Shown here in pieces: positions 8,093-15,540 of a stretch of DNA of 34,034 nucleotides; position 1 is the first letter of the stretch; each line of letters starts with the position of its first letter. The position numbers were made by a program, and so were the translations under genes. The notes beneath the pieces were generated by a model. The model saw only the letters and a program-made list of their open reading frames with translations. It was not told the origin of the DNA and ran no database searches. The stretch comes from FW021-bin31 sp964467635 (GTDB taxonomy: Bacteria; Bacteroidota; Bacteroidia; Chitinophagales; Chitinophagaceae), in NCBI GenBank assembly GCA_964467635.1, contig CAYXRN010000020.1:1-34034 (forward strand). Direction: 5' to 3'.

Positions 8093-9208
8093 ATGATGAT
8101 CAAACGGTTTCTCACGGTTATAGCTGTGCTTTTGCTGTTAGGTATCGGGGGAGCATATGCCCAGGATAAACCGGAAGCTCCTTTCTTGATCGAAGGGCGG
8201 CTGACACAGGCCGAAGGACAGCAACTTACCCTTATCAATGGGGATAACCATAAAAAAGTAGCCACCACCAAGGTCCATGAGGGTGCCTTTAAAATAAGCG
8301 GTACAGTCTCTTCTCCGACCATATTTGTCCTACAAAGTGAAACCAGGGAACTTCCCATGCTGTTAGTGCTTGCTGGTTCCGACACCCTACAGATAAAGGG
8401 GAAGCTTGAGAACTTTCCTATAGCTGAAGTAAAAGGCAATACGCAAAGTGAACAGATGCAGCAATATCAAAAAGAATTTGTTCCCTTACTTGAGCAGGCG
8501 AAAAGCATTAGTCAACGGGCAGCGCAGCTTGACCCGGCTACAGATTCCGTTCAGGTGGCCCAATTGAGGCAGGAAGCGGAAGCTTTCAATGACCAGATGA
8601 AGCGTACTGGCATAGCTTTCGTCCGGTATCACCCCGATGCGCTTGCCAGTATTTTTGTGCTGATGAATGCCATGAAAACCATTCCGCCTGCCACCTTGAA
8701 GACGCTGTATGCCTCTTTGTCCGAGGAGGTAAAAAATTCCCGTTATGGTAAAATGACGCAAGCGGCGATCCACCGGAATGCCGTTACGGCTATAGGCGCC
8801 GTTGCTCCGAATTTCACCTTAAAAGATGTCAATGGAACGCCGGTAAGTCTCTCTTCCTTCAGGGGGAAATATGTGCTGATTGACTTTTGGGCGAGCTGGT
8901 GCGGCCCCTGCCGGATGGAAAATCCGAATGTAGTGGAAGCCTATAACGAATATAAAGATGAAAATTTTACGGTGCTGGGCGTTTCCCTGGACCGGGATAA
9001 AGAACACTGGATAGCGGCTATCCAACAGGACAAGCTGACCTGGACACAGGTGAGTGACCTGAAAGGCTGGAACAGCGCCGCGGCAAGACTTTATCACGTT
9101 AACGGCATCCCGGCCAATTTCCTCATAGACCCCTCCGGGAAAATTATCGCAAAAAACCTGCGGGGAACAGCGCTGGACAGCCGGCTTGCAGCCATTTTTG
9201 AAAAATAA
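8093..9208 (+). CDS. DUF4369 / thioredoxin-like (TlpA) exported protein, paralog of the preceding gene
   Basis: A 371-residue protein with the same architecture as its neighbour: signal peptide, DUF4369-like N-terminal half, helical linker, and C-terminal TlpA domain with WASWCGPC (Cys270 and Cys273). Here the signal ends in GGAYAQD with no lipobox cysteine, so the product is probably soluble in the periplasm rather than lipidated. The thioredoxin halves of the two genes are strikingly alike (RGKYVLIDFWASWCGPCR and IPANFLIDPSGKIIAK in both), while the N-terminal halves differ. This points to an old tandem duplication with changed binding domains. ATG ATG at 8093 and 8096 are both usable. Confidence 0.87.
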   Translation: MMIKRFLTVIAVLLLLGIGGAYAQDKPEAPFLIEGRLTQAEGQQLTLINGDNHKKVATTKVHEGAFKISGTVSSPTIFVLQSETRELPMLLVLAGSDTLQIKGKLENFPIAEVKGNTQSEQMQQYQKEFVPLLEQAKSISQRAAQLDPATDSVQVAQLRQEAEAFNDQMKRTGIAFVRYHPDALASIFVLMNAMKTIPPATLKTLYASLSEEVKNSRYGKMTQAAIHRNAVTAIGAVAPNFTLKDVNGTPVSLSSFRGKYVLIDFWASWCGPCRMENPNVVEAYNEYKDENFTVLGVSLDRDKEHWIAAIQQDKLTWTQVSDLKGWNSAAARLYHVNGIPANFLIDPSGKIIAKNLRGTALDSRLAAIFEK

Positions 9209-9229
9209 AAAAGGGTAATCGAAGCAATA

Positions 9230-9793
9230 ATGACGGGATTGATAAAGCAATTGATAATCGGCTTATTGTTCCTGCCGGTAAGCAGGATAACAGTTGCCCA
9301 GGAAATTTTTTCTGCGCAAAAAATGGAAATTTCTTTCTATTCTTCTGCCCCTATAGAAGATATACAGGCTAAAACCATACAAGGCAGCTCGACGATTAAC
9401 CCTACGACCGGCGCCGTCTATTTTAAAATACCGGTTCATACCTTCCAATTCGAAAATAGTTTGATGCAAAGCCACTTTAATTCAGACTATATGGAAACTA
9501 AGAAATACCCTGATGCCCTGTTCAAAGGAAATATACAAGAAGCGATAGCTTATGGAAAAGACGGACAGTATGAGGTGCATGTAGCCGGTAAGTTAACTAT
9601 TCATGGTGTTACGCGCGACTACACGGGCCCGGTAACCCTAATGGTAAGCGGAGGGCAGCTGCAAGCCCATACCCACTTTAAAGTGCGTCTGGAAGATTAT
9701 AAGATAGACATTCCTTCTTTGCTGACCATGAATATTGCTGAAGTGGTAGAAGTCAAGGTGATGGCGGATTATAAGACCGGAAGCAGCAGGTAG
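9230..9793 (+). CDS. YceI family lipid-binding-like protein
   Basis: A 187-residue exported protein of the YceI family, a lipocalin-like barrel that binds isoprenoid-type ligands in characterised members. A signal peptide covers about residues 1-23 (cut near VAQ). Family blocks are IQAKTIQGSSTINPTTGAVYF, the NSLMQSHFNSDYMETKKYPDALF segment and the LTIHGVTRDYTGPVTL strand pair. It lies 21 bases after the second TlpA gene and probably belongs to that transcript. The ligand cannot be inferred from sequence. Confidence 0.85.
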   Translation: MTGLIKQLIIGLLFLPVSRITVAQEIFSAQKMEISFYSSAPIEDIQAKTIQGSSTINPTTGAVYFKIPVHTFQFENSLMQSHFNSDYMETKKYPDALFKGNIQEAIAYGKDGQYEVHVAGKLTIHGVTRDYTGPVTLMVSGGQLQAHTHFKVRLEDYKIDIPSLLTMNIAEVVEVKVMADYKTGSSR

Positions 9794-9862
9794 AAGAGGA
9801 TATTTTCCGCTGATGGAAAAAATATGGAAGTGATCTATAATTTACTTACTTTTACGAAGATT

Positions 9863-10249
9863 ATGGTCAAGCAAATTTCAGCAGGGGTAACCATCAGCGT
9901 GGAAACGTTTTATCAGCCGGAATATTCCAATCCGCTGAACAACGAATATATGTTTGCTTATCGCATAGAAATTGAGAATAACAATCATTTTCCGATAAAA
10001 TTGTTACGCCGCCATTGGCATATTGTGGATTCCAACGGAACGCGCCGCGAGATTGAGGGCGAAGGGGTAGTAGGGATGCAACCGGTCATTTTGCCGGGAG
10101 AAGAATACCGTTACGTATCCGGTGCCAATCTGCGCACGGAGATCGGAAAGATGTATGGCATTTACCTTATGGAAAACCAGCATAACCGGCATACTTTCGA
10201 AGCCGCCATACCGGAATTTGTGATGATTGTACCTTTGAAGATGAACTAA
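9863..10249 (+). CDS. apaG: ApaG domain protein
   Basis: A 128-residue ApaG protein with a fibronectin-III-like fold, start ATG 9863. The family blocks are clear: GVTISVETFYQPEYSNP, YMFAYRIEIENN, LLRRHWHIVDSNG, the GEGVVGMQPVILPGE glycine-rich turn, and Y-SGANLRTEIG near the end. ApaG has been linked genetically to Co2+ resistance and Mg2+ efflux in enterobacteria, but its biochemical role is unsettled. The frame extends to 9824, but the added residues have no counterpart in the family. It is followed 10 bases later by a small membrane protein gene. Confidence 0.9.
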   Translation: MVKQISAGVTISVETFYQPEYSNPLNNEYMFAYRIEIENNNHFPIKLLRRHWHIVDSNGTRREIEGEGVVGMQPVILPGEEYRYVSGANLRTEIGKMYGIYLMENQHNRHTFEAAIPEFVMIVPLKMN

Positions 10250-10259
10250 TTCCACTCAC

Positions 10260-10454
10260 ATGAGTAAGAATAAATATCGGTTTCCGTTGCTTATCCTGGC
10301 CTTTGTGCTGCTGATTACGGGTGCTATTTTACAATATAAAAACCTCGCCGTAGCCTGGGTATTTATTGGTGTTGCGGTGGTGCTGTATGTAATTGCCAGG
10401 TTCTTCATGCGCGAAAAAAAGTCAAACCAGCAGGCCAATTCCTTCTCCGAGTAA
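10260..10454 (+). CDS. Small two-helix membrane protein of unknown function
   Basis: A 64-residue protein with two hydrophobic segments (about 8-25 and 30-48) and a Lys/Arg-rich, then Gln/Ser-rich, C-terminal tail. No family is recognised. It starts 10 bases after apaG on the same strand and is followed by the peroxiredoxin promoter, so it is probably the last gene of the TlpA-YceI-ApaG run. Support for it being real comes from the membrane pattern and tight spacing only. Confidence 0.65.
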   Translation: MSKNKYRFPLLILAFVLLITGAILQYKNLAVAWVFIGVAVVLYVIARFFMREKKSNQQANSFSE

Positions 10455-10493
10455 AAATTTTCCACAAAGTCTATAAAAATAGTAGGAAATTAC

Positions 10494-10501
10494 TACCTTT
10501 G
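10494..10501 (+). promoter_or_regulatory. -7 box for the peroxiredoxin
   Basis: TACCTTTG matches TAnnTTTG and lies 38 bases before ATG 10540, in an A/T-rich leader. No TTG was found at -33 spacing. Confidence 0.5.
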
Positions 10502-10539
10502 CCTTTTCTTATTATTATTTAATTAAAAAAAGTAAAGAT

Positions 10540-11175
10540 ATGAGTTTACCATTAGGAGAAACAGCTCCGAATTTTCAGGCTAAGACCACCGCCGGAGATC
10601 TTGATTTTTATGAATATCTGGGGGATGGCTGGGGAATCTTATTTTCGCATCCTTCTGATTTTACGCCGGTATGCACCACCGAGTTGGGCAGCATGTCCCG
10701 TTTGCAGGATGAGTTCACCAAACGCAATACAAAGATATTGGCCGTGAGTGTAGATTCTCTGGATTCACACGAAGGGTGGGTAAAGGATATTAATGATACC
10801 CAGAGCACCAATGTTACCTATCCCATCATTGCGGATACGGATAAAAAAGTAGCTAACTTGTATGGGATGATCCATCCCAAGTGGTCCGATACCCATACGG
10901 TTCGTTCTGTTTTTATCATCGGACCGGACAAACAAATTAAACTGACCTTAACCTATCCAGCCTCTACCGGGCGTAATTTCCATGAGATTCTCCGGGCCCT
11001 TGACTCGCTCCAGTTGACAGCGGATTACAGCGTATCTACTCCGGCAGACTGGAAGGACGGGGAAGATGTAGTGATCGGTGGCAATATCAAGACGGAAGAT
11101 ATTCCCAAATATTTCCCTAAAGGCCACAAGATTATCAGGCCCTACCTGCGTACTACTCCGCAGCCTAACAAGTAG
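10540..11175 (+). CDS. 1-Cys peroxiredoxin, Prx6 type
   Basis: A 211-residue cytoplasmic thiol peroxidase that reduces hydrogen peroxide and organic hydroperoxides. The peroxidatic site is PSDFTPVCTTE with Cys45, and this is the only cysteine in the protein, which makes it a 1-Cys enzyme needing an external thiol donor. The Prx6 features are present: WGILFSHPSDFTPV, the conserved Arg in HTVRSVFIIGPDKQIKL, and the C-terminal extension with DWKDGEDVVIGG and PKYFPKG. It is transcribed alone, with its own -7 box upstream and a strong terminator 19 bases after the stop. Confidence 0.95.
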   Translation: MSLPLGETAPNFQAKTTAGDLDFYEYLGDGWGILFSHPSDFTPVCTTELGSMSRLQDEFTKRNTKILAVSVDSLDSHEGWVKDINDTQSTNVTYPIIADTDKKVANLYGMIHPKWSDTHTVRSVFIIGPDKQIKLTLTYPASTGRNFHEILRALDSLQLTADYSVSTPADWKDGEDVVIGGNIKTEDIPKYFPKGHKIIRPYLRTTPQPNK

Positions 11176-11193
11176 AAAAAAGAAAAATAAGAT

Positions 11194-11231
11194 AATCCCT
11201 GCCTTGTGCCTTTGTGAGACAGGGATTTTTT
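11194..11231 (+). terminator. Intrinsic terminator after the peroxiredoxin
   Basis: AATCCCTG (11194-11201) and CAGGGATT (11220-11227) are perfect eight-base arms with an 18-base loop, and the last arm runs into six T. The position directly after the peroxiredoxin stop fits an intrinsic terminator. Because the arm starts with AAT, it may also work for the convergent LLM gene, whose stop is at 11295. Confidence 0.7.
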
Positions 11232-11294
11232 ATAAAATGGAGCATAAAGCCCACCGATCTTTAGCCTTTTTCCTGTAGGAGGCGGAGTCCTTTT

Positions 11295-12329
11295 TCATTT
11301 GGCATCAAAGTGCTTCTTCACCATGGGCAGCACCTGTCCACCGTAGAGTTCTATGGTTTTTACCATCTGCTGGTGAGAAGGAAAGCCGACGTCTACATGC
11401 GCAATGAAACGGGTCAGCCCGAAGCGCTCGACTGTCCGGATAATCTTTTCGGTTACCTCTGTTGGATTTCCCATAAATAAAGCACCATCCTCGCTCATTC
11501 CGCCCTGAAATTGCATGGAGGTATAAGGCGGCCATCCCCTGTCTCGGCCTACGCGGTTCATTTGTGCGGCGTAATAGGGAAAATAATCCTGCAATAGCTG
11601 GTCTTTGGAATCGGAAAGGAAGGTGTGGGAATGTACGGCCACTTGCATTTCCGCCGGGTTATGGCCAAACTGTTTGTATTGTTCTTTGTACAGGTCAATC
11701 AGGGGTGTAAACTGGCTGATACGTCCGCCGATGATCGCGAAAATGATGGGCAGGCCGTATTTTGCCGCGCGGATAACCGATGCCGGCGTGCCGCCCACGG
11801 CCACCCAGACCGGCAGTTTTCTGCCGGGCCTCGGATACACGATCTGGTTAGACAAGGGTGCCCGGAACTTCCCGCTCCAGGAAATGTTTTCTTTCTCATT
11901 TAGCTGAACGAGTAAGTCCAGTTTTTCATCAAATAAAGCATTGTAATCGCGCAGGTCATACCCAAACAGCGGGAAGGATTCAATAAAGCTGCCCCGCCCG
12001 GCCACAATCTCCGCCCGTTGACCAGACAGCAGATCCAGCACAGCGAAATCCTGATAGACTTTTACCGGATCAGCGGAGCTCAGCACGGTGACCCCGCTGG
12101 CTAACTTGATGCGTTTAGTCACCGTAGAAAGCGCGGACAGCAGCATTTCAGGAGCGGGTACCGCGTAATCCGGCCGATGATGTTCTCCCATAAGGAAAAC
12201 ATCCACCCCCAACTCATCTGCCAGCTTCACTTCTCCGATGATTTCATTTAGCCTTTGGCTGACAGGTTGAATTTCTGCCGTCTTTGGGTCAATCGCCAGG
12301 TCGCCGAACATTCCGATACCTAATTCCAT
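11295..12329 (-). CDS. LLM class flavin-dependent oxidoreductase, Atu2307/SP_0267-like
   Basis: A 344-residue luciferase-like monooxygenase, unrelated at the subfamily level to the one at 3446. Visible blocks are MELGIGMFGDLAIDP, VFLMGEHHRPDYAVPAPE, IKLASGVTVLSSADPVKVYQ, GQRAEIVAGRGSFIESFPLFGYDL and VWVAVGGTPASVIRAAKYG. The pattern is that of the group annotated as Atu2307/SP_0267 family monooxygenases, whose substrates are not known. It lies 67 bases downstream of the NagZ-beta-lactamase gene on the same strand. A shared transcript is possible, but there is room for a separate promoter. Confidence 0.88.
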   Translation of the reverse strand: MELGIGMFGDLAIDPKTAEIQPVSQRLNEIIGEVKLADELGVDVFLMGEHHRPDYAVPAPEMLLSALSTVTKRIKLASGVTVLSSADPVKVYQDFAVLDLLSGQRAEIVAGRGSFIESFPLFGYDLRDYNALFDEKLDLLVQLNEKENISWSGKFRAPLSNQIVYPRPGRKLPVWVAVGGTPASVIRAAKYGLPIIFAIIGGRISQFTPLIDLYKEQYKQFGHNPAEMQVAVHSHTFLSDSKDQLLQDYFPYYAAQMNRVGRDRGWPPYTSMQFQGGMSEDGALFMGNPTEVTEKIIRTVERFGLTRFIAHVDVGFPSHQQMVKTIELYGGQVLPMVKKHFDAK

Positions 12330-12396
12330 AGTTGTACTTTTTTTACAAAAATAACACGCCTGAGGCTACCGGCCATTACTTAGGTCAAATAACGAC

Positions 12397-15369
12397 CTAC
12401 ATTTCTCCCACGCCCATGGCAGTATAGAAAGCATCCTGGACCTTGGAGCGCACGTCCAGGTGCTGCAGCGTCGTATTGGAACCGCCTGCCGGGTTTACCC
12501 GGTTGGATAAAAAGACATAGACAAAATTATATTTGGGATCGGCCCATACCGCTGTGCCCGTATAGCCGTAATGGCCGAAGGTCTGTGGAGAACAATATTT
12601 AGAAGGGTAGGGATAATCAAAACGGGCCTGATCTTTCGCCCGCTTATCCCAGCCAATACCCCGGCGGCTGATGTCACTTTGATAAGAAGTAAACAAAGCG
12701 ACCGTCGCGGAATCCAGATAACGCTTGCCGTCGAAAACCCCGTTGTTTAGCAGCATTTGCAGCAATACTCCTAGATCGTAGGCGTCGGAGAACAAGCCGG
12801 CATGGCCCGCTACCCCGCCTGTCATGGCACTTCTCGGGTCGTGTACATCACCGTGCAGACATTGCAGCCGGAAATTTTTTTCGCATTCTGTGGGAGCAAT
12901 GCGGCTTAAGGGGAAACGTTTTCTGGGCTTGAAACCGGTGGTGACCATGCCGATAGAATCGTACATCGTCCGCTTGATGTACTCTCCAAGAGGCAATCCC
13001 GTGATTTCCTCCACAATGTAGCCCATGAGTTGGAAATCGATATCACTGTATACATAGTCTGGCGTAGGATCCAGCTTGCTGTCGCGGATAAGGGCCTTAA
13101 TCGTATCCAGGTAATCCTTCCGCATGTACAGGTCGCGCGCGACGTGAACGCTATAACGGGCATTGCGTTTATGATGGAATATGGTGGGATCGGGTTTCCC
13201 GTCTTCGGTAAGAAAAGTACCGTAATAAAAATCAGGGACAAACCCCGCTTGGTGTAGCATCACATCTTTAACAGTCAGGCCGGCTTTATCCGTACCTCTC
13301 AGCCAGGGCAGGTAAGTGCCCAGGGTTCCATCCAGCGACAGTTTTCCCTCGTCGTATAAACGCATACAGGCCAGTGTCGTAGCGCAGACTTTGGTTACCG
13401 AAGCCAGGTCGTAGATGGTGTTTTGTGTCACCGCCCGTTTTTCATCATAGGTGAAATGGCCGAATGCTTTGTGGTAAAAGATTTTCCCATTTTTCATGGC
13501 CAGTATTTCGCATCCCGGCGTAGCGCCCTTCGCAATGGCATCCTTTGCAATGGAATCTACCCGTTTTAACAGTTTTTCACTGATGCCCAGGTCAGCGGGG
13601 TATTGAAAAGGCAGGTAAGCCCGCTTGTAACTCAGGCGATCCAGTCCCGTTTTTGACGGGAACTCCTTACTAACGCTTACCGGCAAGCTGCCTTTGGGAT
13701 CAAAGGCGCCAAACAGCAAGTCGGCTGCTGTTTGCTGCATGGTTTCCGCATCGTTATAGGCGGCTATGATCGTTGGCCCGTGGGGGAAATATTTAATGGC
13801 GTAGGGATTGCCAAAAGCAATGGTTACCGTGCGCTTTTCTTCCTGCAGTTGTTGAACAAGCTGAATGGCGGGAGTGGAAAGCCCGTAGCGACCTGAAGGA
13901 TAACGGTGGTAGTTGCCCACCGCGATGATGATTTTATCAAAATCCGCTTTTAGTTTTTTGGCCAGTTTATCTGCAGCCTCCATGCTTGCATCGGTGCTAA
14001 AATTGAAAGAGGGGAGATCGCGGTGCATATTAACCCGGTCGGTAAAAGCCGGCAGTGCTCCGCCAACCGTTAGAATTGCGATGCTTTCTTCTCCTTTTTC
14101 TGGCAGAGGCAGCAGGTGGTTTTCATTGTTCAACACGGTAATGGCCTGTATGTCCAGTTCCCGGGTCAGTGCCTTTACGCCGTTGTTAAGATCTTCGGTC
14201 AGGTGTGCGGTTTCTACCGGTTGCCAGTGGTCCAGCCCTGCGTGGTATTTGGCCATCAGCACCTTCTTCACGCTTTTGTTAACCCTGGACATGCTGATCT
14301 CTCCATCGGCAAGGGCTGCCTGGATGCTCTTGATACAAGCGTCTACATCGGCAGGCAACAACAGTACGTCATTCCCCGCTTTCAGCGCTTCGACACCGGC
14401 ACGCCCGTTCTGGTAATAACCGCTGACCGCTTTCATTTCCAAGGCGTCGGTAAATACCAATCCTTGAAAACCCATGTCATGCCGGAGCAAGTCGGTAATC
14501 GCCTTTTTAGACAGTGACATGGGACGGTGTGGCCGGCTGTCAATGGCAGGAACGTCCAAATGAGCCACCATGACCCCTTTTACGCCATAATTAATCATTT
14601 GCTGAAAAGGAAACAACTCCAGTGCTTTGAGCGCTGCCAGCGTTTTGTGTACAACCGGCAGGGCTTTATGGGAATCCACATCCGTATCCCCGTGTCCCGG
14701 GAAATGCTTGGCTACCGCCATCACACCCATGTGCTGCATGCCCCGCATGTACTGTATGCCCCAGCGGGCTACGCGGTATTTATCTTCTCCAAAAGAACGG
14801 TCATTGATGACCGGGTTATCCGGATTGTTGTTGATGTCTACATCGGGAGCAAAATTGATTTGTACCCCGATCCGTTTACATTGCGCTCCTATCTTTTGTC
14901 CCACCTGATAAATGAGCATGCTGTCCCGGATCGCGCCCAACATCATTTGATGGGGAAAGGAGATGACGCTATCCAGCCGCATACCCAGTCCCCACTCGGC
15001 ATCAATGGAAATAAACAACGGCACTTCGGACAACTGCTGGTATTCGTTTGTCAGCACGGCCTGTCGTACCGGACTGCCCTGAAAGAAAACCAGTCCCCCC
15101 ACTTTTTTATCGCGGATCAGGCTTCTGACATGGGCAATATGACTTTGGTCAAAATTGGAATAAGCGCGGACAAAGATCAATTGGGCTATTTTTTCCGCGC
15201 TGCTCATCGTATTAAAAATACTATCCACCCAGGCTTTGGCTTTCCCGGGGGCAGAATCGCCGGGATCGGGTGCGGAAGAAGAATAATGGGCAGTGAAAGC
15301 AGGTTGAATGGCAGATTCCATAATGAGGGTTAACAAAAAGAGACCTGTAACAAAAAATGTTTTCTTCAT
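12397..15369 (-). CDS. Glycoside hydrolase family 3 (NagZ-like) fused to a serine beta-lactamase/esterase domain
   Basis: A 990-residue exported fusion. After a signal peptide (about 1-27) comes a GH3 NagZ-type domain (about 45-390) with KHFPGHGDTDVDSH holding the acid/base dyad Asp232/His234, and the nucleophile Asp308 in VFTDALEM. A GH3 C-terminal domain follows (about 400-590). The rest (about 595-985) is a class C/EstB-like serine hydrolase with Ser657-Val-Thr-Lys660, Tyr774-Ser-Asp776 (usually YxN) and His933-Tyr-Gly935 in the KTG position. NagZ cleaves N-acetylglucosaminyl-anhydromuropeptides. With a signal peptide this copy should act in the periplasm rather than in cytoplasmic recycling. 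The fusion is known in Bacteroidota. Whether the C-terminal part acts on peptides, esters or beta-lactams is open. Confidence 0.92.
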   Translation of the reverse strand: MKKTFFVTGLFLLTLIMESAIQPAFTAHYSSSAPDPGDSAPGKAKAWVDSIFNTMSSAEKIAQLIFVRAYSNFDQSHIAHVRSLIRDKKVGGLVFFQGSPVRQAVLTNEYQQLSEVPLFISIDAEWGLGMRLDSVISFPHQMMLGAIRDSMLIYQVGQKIGAQCKRIGVQINFAPDVDINNNPDNPVINDRSFGEDKYRVARWGIQYMRGMQHMGVMAVAKHFPGHGDTDVDSHKALPVVHKTLAALKALELFPFQQMINYGVKGVMVAHLDVPAIDSRPHRPMSLSKKAITDLLRHDMGFQGLVFTDALEMKAVSGYYQNGRAGVEALKAGNDVLLLPADVDACIKSIQAALADGEISMSRVNKSVKKVLMAKYHAGLDHWQPVETAHLTEDLNNGVKALTRELDIQAITVLNNENHLLPLPEKGEESIAILTVGGALPAFTDRVNMHRDLPSFNFSTDASMEAADKLAKKLKADFDKIIIAVGNYHRYPSGRYGLSTPAIQLVQQLQEEKRTVTIAFGNPYAIKYFPHGPTIIAAYNDAETMQQTAADLLFGAFDPKGSLPVSVSKEFPSKTGLDRLSYKRAYLPFQYPADLGISEKLLKRVDSIAKDAIAKGATPGCEILAMKNGKIFYHKAFGHFTYDEKRAVTQNTIYDLASVTKVCATTLACMRLYDEGKLSLDGTLGTYLPWLRGTDKAGLTVKDVMLHQAGFVPDFYYGTFLTEDGKPDPTIFHHKRNARYSVHVARDLYMRKDYLDTIKALIRDSKLDPTPDYVYSDIDFQLMGYIVEEITGLPLGEYIKRTMYDSIGMVTTGFKPRKRFPLSRIAPTECEKNFRLQCLHGDVHDPRSAMTGGVAGHAGLFSDAYDLGVLLQMLLNNGVFDGKRYLDSATVALFTSYQSDISRRGIGWDKRAKDQARFDYPYPSKYCSPQTFGHYGYTGTAVWADPKYNFVYVFLSNRVNPAGGSNTTLQHLDVRSKVQDAFYTAMGVGEM

Positions 15370-15445
15370 CTGAGTAATTACCGGATTATTGTGATGTTAA
15401 TGCCTTTTTACAAGGCCTAAATTTAGTAGTAAACAATGGGGAACC

Positions 15446-15453
15446 CAAAAATA
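15446..15453 (-). promoter_or_regulatory. -7 box for the NagZ-beta-lactamase gene
   Basis: On the minus strand this reads TATTTTTG, an exact TAnnTTTG, 76 bases before the ATG at 15369. No -33 element is obvious. Confidence 0.35.
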
Positions 15454-15540
15454 CTTTAAATTAGGGAAACTTATGAACATCTTTACGGGGAATATCTCTT
15501 TTAGAAGAATTCATCCTAATTTTACACCAAAAGAAGTCTT

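Noticed and set aside
14527..15333. 268-codon open frame on the plus strand
   Set aside because: It lies entirely antisense to the GH3 domain of the NagZ fusion, with no recognisable domain. The long open frame is a by-product of the codon use of the real gene.
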